From assembly GCA_029939635.1 (NCBI GenBank), contig JAOZSN010000006.1, positions 6,726 to 18,201 of the forward strand: a DNA stretch of 11,476 bases, in the 5' to 3' direction. The notes under the pieces were generated by a model. It was not told the DNA's origin, made no database searches, and saw nothing but the letters and a program-made list of their open reading frames with translations. Positions 1-6,589 of the stretch are shown here, in pieces. Positions within the stretch are counted from its first letter, which is position 1. The number at the start of each line of letters is the position of its first letter. This stretch comes from Deltaproteobacteria bacterium (GTDB taxonomy: Bacteria; Desulfobacterota; Desulfobulbia; Desulfobulbales; SURF-16). A program made the translations under genes and the position numbers.

Positions 1-1882
1 CAGTTGCTGTTTCAGACTCTTGTTGTAAAGGTTGCTCACTCACAGCTTCTTCTTTTGGAGAAGATTCTTGATCTTCTATAGCTTCCTCTTCAACCAGTTG
101 TTGCTCTCCTGCGTCTTGATCTGCAGGAGCTGTGACTTCTGCCTCAACCTCCTGTGCTAGGGGCTGCTCTGCAACAGCTTCTTCAACTGGAACAACAACT
201 ATCTCTTCCTGAACTTGTTCCTCACTCACCTCTTGTTCTGTAGGAGGAGATTCGACCTCAATAGCCTCTTCCTCACTGATTTCGTCGGCCACAGCTGGAG
301 GTTCTTCTGTTATTACAGCTTCCTCAACTTCAGCAGGAGTCTCCATAACCTCAACCTCTGGTTCGGGAACTACGGCCTCATCTATAATGATAGTAGTTGC
401 TTCCTCAGTTTCCATCATCTCAGTAGCTTCTTCGGTTGCTAATGGCATTTCATCTGGCAGTGCAGGATCTTCACTTACCTGTGGTGCAGGTGGAACCTCC
501 ATAGGGGGCTCAACGATCTGCTCTTCAATGATCACATCTTCTTTTGGCTCTATAGGAGGCAAGACAAAGTCATCACGAAGGAAGTCTGATTTTAAGATTT
601 CCTGCTCAATAATGATAACATCGGTGACAATGGTAGAGATGACTGCCATAACCCGCCTGTTCTGGATACGGCCTTCCTCTGTGCTATTATCCGCTATGGG
701 CTCGAGCTCTCCAGCACCGTGGGTTTTGAGGCGAGAGGGGTCAATAGCAAGATTATTAACAAGGTAGTTACGTACTGCTTCAGCACGTCGGACGGAAAGT
801 TGAAGGTTATAATCTTCACTACCCAAGTTACAGGTGTGGCCGACTAATAATGCCTCTGTCTCAGGATATTTAATCATGAAATCAGCAACTTTTTTAATGT
901 CTGCATCGTAGGCATCTTTTACCGTTGCTTTGTTGAGATCAAACTCTACATGAAGTTCAATGGTAATGACTTTGTCATGGGGAAGTTCACGCTCAAGAAT
1001 AATTACCTCATCTTCAACAGTATCGCCGACAAGATCAGGTATATATGGCGTGTCGTCTTCTGCGATATCATCTTCTGTGGCATCCTCTTCTGTAACCATA
1101 CCGTCTTCAGGTACGACCTCAATGATTTCTTCAACCGGTACAGCGGCAGGTTTTAAAGGGATACGACGTTTGCTGAAAAGAACTTTTTCTACAAAATCAG
1201 TCATGGCCGTTGCATTTGTAAGATTAGTGGCTTGGGTTGAAAAACCACAGCCACCAATACGTGCTAATTTTTCCATCCGGGACACAGCTAAAGAATCATT
1301 GCCAACTATGATGGGATAATAACAGATAGAACCACCAAATTTTTTCTTGAGATAAGCAGATTCAGCCAAGGAAGAGCGTTCAAAGCTTTTTCCATCACTA
1401 ATTAAGATCACCGCATGTCTTCCTGGTAATTTGCCGAGATCAGTGGTGGCATTGATAAATGAAAAACCAAGGGGATCAAAAAGGCTTAGTTCAGCCGTCT
1501 TGGTTGCAATAACAGGGGTGTAATTTTTCAGATTTAAACCCTGACTATTATACATACCAAAGATAGTGGAATAGTCAGATTCAAAATCAGCTGCGTCAGG
1601 TCCGAACATACGTAGCATACGGGTATGAGGAATAGCAGGAATGGTATCGCCGATACCAACCATCAACTCCTTGGCAAGCTTCATCTTGGCCTTGCGTTTA
1701 TGGCCTAGACCATCAATGATGATCATGACATTATCGGTCTTCTGGAGATAGGCCCCTGTTTTGATACGTCGGGTCAATTCATCCGAGTTATACTGGCTGC
1801 CAAAAGCTAACGGTGCTGACACAAAGAATAGAATTGCCAGAACCAATACAGGCCGCAAGTATTTTAAATGCCATGATTTCAT
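1..1882 (-). CDS. Secreted VWA-like/OmpA-domain protein with acidic Glu/Pro tail (3' end beyond window)
   Basis: Reading the minus strand from an ATG at 1882 gives 627 codons without a stop to the left edge, so the C-terminus is missing. Residues 1-28 form a Sec signal peptide (hydrophobic core, likely cleavage after AFG), with no lipobox Cys. Residues about 50-230 resemble a von Willebrand A fold: strand MIIID57 near the start and ILISD163G later. Residues about 306-415 are an OmpA-like peptidoglycan-associated domain, with GHTC (348-351), YNLQLSVRRAEAV and N408-R-R-V. The linker (about 238-300) and everything after about 418 are rich in Glu, Pro, Val and Ala and almost free of Lys/Arg. By family, OmpA-like domains bind peptidoglycan in the periplasm; an envelope role for this protein is inferred. 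The start is supported by a GAGGT ribosome site 7 bases upstream. Two features are odd: Cys351 replaces the usual Asp, and the VWA metal site looks degenerate. Confidence 0.88.
   Translation of the reverse strand, partial: MKSWHLKYLRPVLVLAILFFVSAPLAFGSQYNSDELTRRIKTGAYLQKTDNVMIIIDGLGHKRKAKMKLAKELMVGIGDTIPAIPHTRMLRMFGPDAADFESDYSTIFGMYNSQGLNLKNYTPVIATKTAELSLFDPLGFSFINATTDLGKLPGRHAVILISDGKSFERSSLAESAYLKKKFGGSICYYPIIVGNDSLAVSRMEKLARIGGCGFSTQATNLTNATAMTDFVEKVLFSKRRIPLKPAAVPVEEIIEVVPEDGMVTEEDATEDDIAEDDTPYIPDLVGDTVEDEVIILERELPHDKVITIELHVEFDLNKATVKDAYDADIKKVADFMIKYPETEALLVGHTCNLGSEDYNLQLSVRRAEAVRNYLVNNLAIDPSRLKTHGAGELEPIADNSTEEGRIQNRRVMAVISTIVTDVIIIEQEILKSDFLRDDFVLPPIEPKEDVIIEEQIVEPPMEVPPAPQVSEDPALPDEMPLATEEATEMMETEEATTIIIDEAVVPEPEVEVMETPAEVEEAVITEEPPAVADEISEEEAIEVESPPTEQEVSEEQVQEEIVVVPVEEAVAEQPLAQEVEAEVTAPADQDAGEQQLVEEEAIEDQESSPKEEAVSEQPLQQESETAT
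11..190 (-). repeat. Imperfect 16-residue repeat in the acidic tail of the VWA/OmpA protein
   Basis: Two 48-base in-frame segments, 143-190 (residues 565-580) and 11-58 (residues 609-624), encode related peptides. Both follow the pattern P-x-E-E-A-V-(A/S)-E-Q-P-L-(A/Q)-Q-E-x-E and match at 12 of 16 positions. Their start points are 44 residues apart. Many of the codons differ synonymously, which suggests an old duplication kept at the protein level rather than a recent DNA tandem. More copies could lie left of the window edge. Confidence 0.6.
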
Positions 1883-1938
1883 GCACTTACCTCAATGTTG
1901 TTGATGAAAGTCGTCAAATGGAAATAAAAGAGTATCAG

Positions 1939-1961
1939 GTGCTTTTAGCTAAGAAAAGCAC
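1939..1961 (-). promoter_or_regulatory. Hairpin in the 5' leader of the VWA/OmpA gene (or weak nadC terminator)
   Basis: An inverted repeat with perfect 8-bp arms (GTGCTTTT at 1939-1946, AAAAGCAC at 1954-1961) surrounds a 7-base loop. If the promoter at 1974-2002 is right, transcription starts near 1967 and this stem lies almost at the 5' end of an mRNA leader of about 85 bases. The stem is followed on the minus strand by CTGATACTC rather than a T run, so it is a poor rho-independent terminator for nadC, which ends 46 bases upstream of it. Confidence 0.5.
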
Positions 1962-1973
1962 TATTTTGCTTGT

Positions 1974-2002
1974 ATTTTAGCGTATTTATCAAAAAAATTC
2001 AA
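1974..2002 (-). promoter_or_regulatory. Candidate sigma-70 promoter of the VWA/OmpA gene
   Basis: On the minus strand TTGAAT (2002-1997) lies exactly 17 bases before TAAAAT (1979-1974). These match the -35 and -10 consensus at 4 of 6 and 5 of 6 positions. The spacer starts with a T run, typical of AT-rich promoters. The position is just after the nadC stop, so the gene can be transcribed independently of nadC. Confidence 0.5.
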
Positions 2003-2007
2003 AAGCA

Positions 2008-2844
2008 TTAATGAGCTATTAGATTCATACTGATATCTACTGCTGGGGCTGAATGAGTAAGGGCACCCACTGAAATAATATCAATTCCAGTGGCGGCAAT
2101 TTCGGCGATGGTGTTCAGATTGACGCCGCCAGATGCCTCAATTATTGCATTTTCCCTTATCATATCAACAGCTTGTATCATTTTGTCGCAGCTCATATTG
2201 TCCAACATAATGATGTCAGCACCTGCCTCAAGGCATTGAGCTACCTGATCAAGGGTCTCTGCCTCAACCTCAATACGGATGGTGTGGGGAATTGCCTCGC
2301 GAATTTTTTTCACGGCTAGAAAAATTGAACTACAGGCTGCAATGTGGTTGTCTTTAAGTAGCACACCATCTGTAAGGTTAAAACGATGGTTATGGCCTCC
2401 GCCCACCCGAACAGCATATTTTTCTAGCATGCGTAGGCCTGGCGTGGTTTTTCTGGTATCAACGACCTTGACAGGATATCCTTTTACTGCCTCAACATAG
2501 CGTGCCGTGAGGGTGGCAATGCCACTCAGGCGTTGTACCAGATTGAGAGCGACCCGTTCTGCTTGTAGAAGTTCACATATTGGCCCTTGGACTGAAAAGA
2601 TGGTTTCACCAGGTGTTACCCAGGTGCCATCATCTGAAGCTTGATATTGACAATTTGGTAAGCGTAGACGAAACACCTCTGCGGCCACCGTTGCCATGCC
2701 CGCGCAGAGAAACGATTCTTTGGCAACAAAGGTTGCTTCTCCGTAAGAATTGTCGGTGAAGATGTTTTGCGAGGTAATATCACCAGAGCCGATATCCTCA
2801 ATGAGGAAAGAGGTGAGTTGTTGACGAAGAGCAATAATATCCAT
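2008..2844 (-). CDS. nadC: Quinolinate phosphoribosyltransferase (nicotinate-nucleotide pyrophosphorylase, carboxylating)
   Basis: This cytoplasmic enzyme converts quinolinate and PRPP to nicotinate mononucleotide, CO2 and pyrophosphate, the last step of de novo NAD ring formation. The 278-residue length is usual for the family, and the signature runs end to end: EDIGSGDITS near residue 16, QAERVALN (94-101, with R97), DTRKTTPG (129-136), the HNHR substrate-binding stretch (151-154), LLKDNHI with K164, VEAE (193-196), MLDNM with D215, and EASGG (236-240) followed by ISVGALTHSA, the phosphate-binding end of the barrel. All the catalytic-type residues I can place are present. No clear Shine-Dalgarno sequence precedes the ATG at 2844. 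The gene is divergent from tatD across a repeat-bearing 180-base region and is followed on the same strand by the VWA/OmpA gene. nadA and nadB are not in the window. Confidence 0.97.
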   Translation of the reverse strand: MDIIALRQQLTSFLIEDIGSGDITSQNIFTDNSYGEATFVAKESFLCAGMATVAAEVFRLRLPNCQYQASDDGTWVTPGETIFSVQGPICELLQAERVALNLVQRLSGIATLTARYVEAVKGYPVKVVDTRKTTPGLRMLEKYAVRVGGGHNHRFNLTDGVLLKDNHIAACSSIFLAVKKIREAIPHTIRIEVEAETLDQVAQCLEAGADIIMLDNMSCDKMIQAVDMIRENAIIEASGGVNLNTIAEIAATGIDIISVGALTHSAPAVDISMNLIAH

Positions 2845-2859
2845 AGATAAATGGGGTTG

Positions 2860-2887
2860 TTTACGGTTGACAGTTTATGGTTGACGG
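2860..2887 (-). repeat. Heptamer array, left arm (4 copies)
   Basis: Four contiguous 7-bp units on the plus strand: TTTACGG, TTGACAG, TTTATGG, TTGACGG. Read on the minus strand they fit C(C/T)(G/A)T(A/C)AA. The same unit occurs in the opposite orientation at 2987-3014. The array falls within the likely nadC 5' leader. Confidence 0.8.
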
Positions 2888-2894
2888 TTAAGGA

Positions 2895-2907
2895 TGATCT
2901 TAGATCA
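2895..2907. promoter_or_regulatory. Palindrome TGATCT-T-AGATCA at the nadC start region, possible operator
   Basis: Perfect 6-bp arms (2895-2900 and 2902-2907) flank one central base. The site covers the expected nadC transcription start and touches the candidate -10 box. A repressor bound here would block nadC, but no regulator gene is nearby. Short palindromes of this size are expected by chance a few times in 11 kb. Confidence 0.25.
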
Positions 2908-2934
2908 ATATAATTGCCCGGGAAGGGATGTAAA
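2907..2934 (-). promoter_or_regulatory. Candidate sigma-70 promoter of nadC
   Basis: On the minus strand TTTACA (2934-2929) and TATATT (2912-2907) are separated by 16 bases. Each matches the consensus at 5 of 6 positions. Transcription would start near 2900, giving a leader of about 56 bases that includes the left heptamer array. Confidence 0.45.
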
Positions 2935-2941
2935 ATAGGCG

Positions 2942-2971
2942 CTGCCATTGATTTGTATCGATAAATAGAAT
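2942..2971 (+). promoter_or_regulatory. Candidate promoter for tatD-tcdA
   Basis: CTGCCA (2942-2947) and TAGAAT (2966-2971) are 18 bases apart and match the -35 and -10 consensus at 4 and 5 of 6 positions. Transcription would start just before the right heptamer array. An alternative is the perfect TATAAT at 2909-2914, but its only nearby -35 candidate (TTAAGG) is weak and 15 bases away. Confidence 0.3.
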
Positions 2972-2986
2972 GGTTCAAAACCTAAA

Positions 2987-3014
2987 CTGTAAACTGTAAA
3001 CTGTAAACCGTAAA
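2987..3014 (+). repeat. Heptamer array, right arm (4 copies)
   Basis: Four contiguous units, CTGTAAA three times and then CCGTAAA, with partial matches on both sides. The unit is the reverse complement of that in the array at 2860-2887, so the two 28-bp arms face each other across 99 bases. The array ends 10 bases before the tatD start codon and occupies the place where a ribosome binding site would be expected. Confidence 0.85.
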
Positions 3015-3024
3015 CTAGCCTACC

Positions 3025-3753
3025 ATGCCTTTTCTAGATAGCCATGTGCATCCTCAAGCCTTTGAGGATGGTTATATTGACCAGCTGCGCCAGCAACATA
3101 TTGGCACCATTATTTGTAATAGTGCGCAGCTTAATGACTGGCCAGTTGTTATGGAGTTTGGCCACAATTTTTCAGAGGTTGTGCCATTTGTCGGTATTCA
3201 TCCATGGTACGCACAGCTCTGGAATACTGCTACCAGTCAGCTGCTGCAAGAGTATATTTGCGCAAACAAGGTGCAAGGTATTGGTGAAATTGGTTTGGAT
3301 CGAGCCTGTCAGGTTGATATGCGCTGCCAGGAGGATGTTTTTTTGCAGCAACTTGATATTGCGGCGATTTTTGATCTGCCTGTTGCCATTCACTGTGTCC
3401 GCTGTTGGGGGAGAATAGTTGATATTCTTGAGTCATTAGATCCGTGTCCCACGTTTATGATTCATGGCTATCGTGGCTCGCTGCAAATAATGGAGCGTTT
3501 TGTTCGTCTTGGTGGTTTTATTTCATTTTCGTCTCTATGGACTGAAGCTGGGCAGGATAAGATGCGTCACGTCTTTTTAGAAACTCCTTTGAAGCATCTG
3601 TTGCTTGAAACTGATGCGCCATGTAAACAATCAGAAATCAGCCCAGCTCATTTTATTGCTCTCTACCACTTTAGTGCAGCCCAGAGAAATATTGATTTAA
3701 GCACATTCAGCGAGATTTTATACAAAAATGGACAGATTTTCACGCATTCGTAG
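3025..3753 (+). CDS. TatD-family metal-dependent hydrolase
   Basis: This is a 242-residue amidohydrolase-fold protein of the TatD family; characterised members are metal-dependent DNases, and the true substrate here is unknown. All metal ligands can be placed: H7-V-H9 at the N-terminus, E88 in GEIGLD, H123 in VAIHC, H147 in IHGY and D197 in LETDAP. GIHPW (57-61) is also typical. The protein is somewhat shorter than the usual 255-265 residues, and Cys-rich around the active site (C95, C101, C124, C127). No Shine-Dalgarno sequence is visible before the ATG, where heptamer repeats lie instead. The last 26 bases overlap tcdA in another frame, so the two are almost certainly co-transcribed and possibly translationally coupled. 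No gene symbol is given because several TatD paralogues (tatD, ycfH, yjjV) cannot be told apart here. Confidence 0.9.
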   Translation: MPFLDSHVHPQAFEDGYIDQLRQQHIGTIICNSAQLNDWPVVMEFGHNFSEVVPFVGIHPWYAQLWNTATSQLLQEYICANKVQGIGEIGLDRACQVDMRCQEDVFLQQLDIAAIFDLPVAIHCVRCWGRIVDILESLDPCPTFMIHGYRGSLQIMERFVRLGGFISFSSLWTEAGQDKMRHVFLETPLKHLLLETDAPCKQSEISPAHFIALYHFSAAQRNIDLSTFSEILYKNGQIFTHS

Positions 3754-4447
3754 ACTGTTGGGTCAGGATCGGTTTAGCCGTCTTCAGCAGAGTCAGGTGA
3801 CTGTGGTAGGTATTGGAGCGGTGGGTGGCTATGCTGTTGAAGGTCTGGCCAGAGCCGGAGTTGGTCATTTGCGGTTGATTGATTTTGATACTGTTGAACC
3901 ATCCAATATTAATCGTCAGATCCATGCACTTTGCTCAACTTTAGGTCAACAAAAGGTTGAGGTGGCTAAAAGTCGAGTCCTTGATATTAACCCTGACTGT
4001 CATGTTGAGACTCTCCATTTATATGTTTCAGCTGAGACCATAGATCAGACCTTTACTCCAGGGATAGATCTGCTTATTGATGCCATTGATTCCCTTGAGT
4101 CAAAGGTGGAGCTGCTTTGTCAGGCGTGGCATCGAAAGATTCCCCTGCTTTCGGCCATGGGTGCAGCTCTACGTCAAGATCCATGTCTTGTCCGGGTAGC
4201 TGATTTGCCGCAAACCCAAAAATGTCCTTTAGCACGTCAGGTGCGCAAACGGTTGCGTAGGGTTGGGGTTGGGGAAGGAATTCGCTGTGTCTATTCCATG
4301 GAAGAGGTGGATTTTTCCGCCCAAGAACATATGGAGGGGGATGGCCAGTCAGCAGCACCGCGCCCCTTGGGAAGTTTACCAACCGTAACTGGCATCTTTG
4401 GTCTTGTCTTGGCCAATGAGGCAATCAGGATGCTTTGTGAGAAGTAA
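3728..4447 (+). CDS. tcdA: tRNA threonylcarbamoyladenosine dehydratase (ThiF/E1-like)
   Basis: TcdA (CsdL/YgdL) uses ATP to cyclise t6A37 of ANN-decoding tRNAs to ct6A. The 239-residue protein has the E1-like Rossmann core: VVGIGAVGG (26-34, G28-x-G30-x-x-G33), LIDFD (50-54), the N62-R63-Q64-IHAL stretch and K76 that hold ATP, and LLIDAIDS (115-122). The start RIRRLLG and the middle LAR-x-VRKRLRR-x-GV followed by CVYS are specific to the TcdA branch rather than to ThiF or MoeB, and the CxxC zinc pairs of MoeB are absent. E. coli TcdA is about 30 residues longer. The start at 3728 lies inside the tatD end, and the 3' end overlaps the opposing GGDEF-EAL gene by 23 bases. Family assignment is strong; cyclase activity is inferred. 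Confidence 0.9.
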   Translation: MDRFSRIRRLLGQDRFSRLQQSQVTVVGIGAVGGYAVEGLARAGVGHLRLIDFDTVEPSNINRQIHALCSTLGQQKVEVAKSRVLDINPDCHVETLHLYVSAETIDQTFTPGIDLLIDAIDSLESKVELLCQAWHRKIPLLSAMGAALRQDPCLVRVADLPQTQKCPLARQVRKRLRRVGVGEGIRCVYSMEEVDFSAQEHMEGDGQSAAPRPLGSLPTVTGIFGLVLANEAIRMLCEK

Positions 4448-6545
4448 CTCCAGTGCTTAGTAGTTTGAAAAAATCTTCAGCTGGCAGGGGTGGAGAGTAA
4501 TAATATCCTTGAACCTCTTCACACTGTTTTTCAATCATCACCTGGAGTTGCTCTGTTGTCTCGACTCCTTCGGCAACTACTGTGGCTCCCAGGTTATGGG
4601 CTAGATCAATAATGGTTGAGGCAATTACCATATCATCAGCATCATGGGGCAGATCGCGGACAAATGAGCGGTCTATCTTAAGGATATTAATGGGGAAGCG
4701 TTTAAGATAGCTTAAAGATGAATAGCCAGTACCAAAATCATCAATGGCAATACCAACACCCAACGCCGCCAAGGAATCCATAACCTGAATAGCGCTTTCC
4801 ACGTCATCCATGACAATGTTTTCGGTGATTTCCAGGGTTAGATTGGCAGGCGGTAGATTAATCTCCTCAATAATCTGGCGCACAGTTTCAGGCAGATTAA
4901 AGCGTTGAAACTGGTTGGCAGATATATTTACCGCCATGTTGAAATTACTATAGCCCGCAGCAATCCATTCCTTCGTCTGCTGACAGGCTGTCTCTAAAGC
5001 CCATTCACCCATGGGGTGAATAAGCCCGGTGGATTCTGCCACTGGAATAAAGAAATTTGGTGGTATCAGGCTGCCTGTGCTGCTTTGCCAACGAATGAGT
5101 GCTTCCGCCCCAACAATTATATTGGTTTGTATATCTACCTTAGGCTGATAATGGAGGACAAATTCTTGATTAGTCACGGCTCGTCGGAGATCCCTCTCCA
5201 TGCTGACCCTATGCTGCATTTCTTCATCCATAGTTTTGGTGAACAGGGCGTAGCTGTACAATTTGTCTTTTTTGGCCTTATACATGGCCATATCACTGTT
5301 TTTTATGAGGGTTTCCACATCTTGACCATCATCAGGATAGATGGTTATGCCGATGCTTGCCTTTACCTCTAAATTTTGACCAGCTATGTAGTGAGGCCTT
5401 TCTAAGGTTGTAATGAGTCTATCGCACACCAGCTGTACTTCTGGTATTCCCTCGCTTACATTTTCGATGATGATCATAAATTCATCACCACTGATCCGTG
5501 CCACGGCATCCTCATCGCGGCAACACTCTATAAGTCTCACCGAAACGTTTTGCAGAAGTAGATCCCCAGCATTATGACCTAGGGTGTCATTGACATTTTT
5601 AAAGTCATTGAGATCCATGAAAAGTAAAGCAAGTTTCTGGCCTGTGCGGCGGCTTCGTTTCATACATCTTTCCAGGCGCTCTTTAAGAAGGGTTCTGTTT
5701 GGGAGTCCTGTCAGGGCATCATGGTAGGCCTGGTGCTCCAGCTTTGCCTCGGAATTTCGACGAATTTGAATCTCGCTGCGGAGATCTTCTGTGCGTTTTT
5801 CAACAAGTCTTTCCAGGTGGTCACGGTATGAAAAAAGCTCTTTTTCAAGGATATTTTTTTCGTCAATTTCCTGGGCTAATAATTTGTTGGATTGCAGAGT
5901 CTCTTTTTGTTCAGTTCTCAATTGGTCAATGAGATCCTTATTTACCTGACCCAAGCTGATATTTTTAAGGGCATACTTATTGGCCTTGGTGGCAGTGACA
6001 ATCATCAGGATAAAAAAATAAAAGAGCAGATAGCCAAGTAGTTTATGATCTTGGCCTGGAACTGTAAGGTGGCGAGCAATAAGAGGGACCATCACCGGTG
6101 TGGAGAAGCATAAATAGGCCGGCATACTGATGGCATAAAATCCTATGGCACCAGCCACCAAGCCTCCAAGGATGATGGCATGGAAGGCTTGATGGAGCAG
6201 GGATTCTGCTGGAAAAAGCAAAAAGGCTGATATGCCCCAGGTAAGACCAGCCGCAAAATTACCGAGTCTGATAAATGACTCAAGTTCCAGGGGTATACGA
6301 AATCGTTCACTAAGAATGGCATGCCAGAATGAATGACGCAGTATTGCTAATAGCACAACAAGGAGTAGCCAGGAGAAGAGGTAGTCAGATCGTACCTGGT
6401 CATGGAGGAGGTAGGCATAAAGAGATGCGGTAAACAGAGTGGCCAGAGAACCGGAGTTCACCATCTTAACCAACTGAGAAACTTGCTCTTCTTTAATGCT
6501 GTTTTGTGCGCGAAGGTGAGCCTTGGGCGCAGGAAATGATATCAT
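4425..6545 (-). CDS. Membrane-bound GGDEF-EAL protein (c-di-GMP cyclase/phosphodiesterase)
   Basis: The 706 residues contain about six hydrophobic segments between 35 and 186 (a MASE-like sensor I cannot name), a coiled coil at about 195-270, a GGDEF domain at about 271-435 and an EAL domain at about 445-695. The cyclase motif is S352-G-D-E-F with an inhibitory site R343-x-x-D346, and DALTGLPNR opens the domain. The EAL domain keeps E481-A-L, N540, LEITE (571-575), D602-D603-FGTGYSS, K623 in LKID, E659 in AEGVE and Q679. These are the residues needed for c-di-GMP hydrolysis, so phosphodiesterase activity is likely, while cyclase activity is possible because Ser in the first position is tolerated in some enzymes. 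No periplasmic ligand domain is evident. The start is fixed by an in-frame TAG two codons upstream; the ribosome site is weak. The gene ends inside tcdA and stands alone. Confidence 0.95.
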   Translation of the reverse strand: MISFPAPKAHLRAQNSIKEEQVSQLVKMVNSGSLATLFTASLYAYLLHDQVRSDYLFSWLLLVVLLAILRHSFWHAILSERFRIPLELESFIRLGNFAAGLTWGISAFLLFPAESLLHQAFHAIILGGLVAGAIGFYAISMPAYLCFSTPVMVPLIARHLTVPGQDHKLLGYLLFYFFILMIVTATKANKYALKNISLGQVNKDLIDQLRTEQKETLQSNKLLAQEIDEKNILEKELFSYRDHLERLVEKRTEDLRSEIQIRRNSEAKLEHQAYHDALTGLPNRTLLKERLERCMKRSRRTGQKLALLFMDLNDFKNVNDTLGHNAGDLLLQNVSVRLIECCRDEDAVARISGDEFMIIIENVSEGIPEVQLVCDRLITTLERPHYIAGQNLEVKASIGITIYPDDGQDVETLIKNSDMAMYKAKKDKLYSYALFTKTMDEEMQHRVSMERDLRRAVTNQEFVLHYQPKVDIQTNIIVGAEALIRWQSSTGSLIPPNFFIPVAESTGLIHPMGEWALETACQQTKEWIAAGYSNFNMAVNISANQFQRFNLPETVRQIIEEINLPPANLTLEITENIVMDDVESAIQVMDSLAALGVGIAIDDFGTGYSSLSYLKRFPINILKIDRSFVRDLPHDADDMVIASTIIDLAHNLGATVVAEGVETTEQLQVMIEKQCEEVQGYYYSPPLPAEDFFKLLSTGVTSHKAS

Positions 6546-6589
6546 GCCTGGCTAGTGACTATTAAAGTTACGTTATTGTTACTACTAAA

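Noticed and set aside
387..767. Plus-strand open frame of 126 codons, Ser-rich
   Set aside because: It is antisense to the OmpA domain and Glu-rich tail; Glu and Asp codons of the real gene read as Ser/Ile/Phe on the other strand. No ribosome site or family motif.
960..1319. Plus-strand open frame of 119 codons, Ser/Thr-rich
   Set aside because: Antisense to the VWA-OmpA linker of a gene with clear protein motifs; low-complexity composition is a shadow of acidic codons.
1939..1961. Strong rho-independent terminator for nadC
   Set aside because: The stem has 3 G/C pairs and no T run follows on the nadC strand; a leader hairpin of the next gene fits better.
2616..2978. Minus-strand open frame of 120 codons upstream of and overlapping nadC
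   Set aside because: Out of frame with nadC, its first part is built from intergenic and heptamer sequence, and it shows no motif.
2860..3014. CRISPR-like array
   Set aside because: Units are 7 bp, contiguous without spacers, and in opposite orientation in the two blocks; no cas genes are present.
5016..5372. Plus-strand open frame of 118 codons
   Set aside because: Antisense to the well-conserved GGDEF-EAL coding region, with no recognisable domain.
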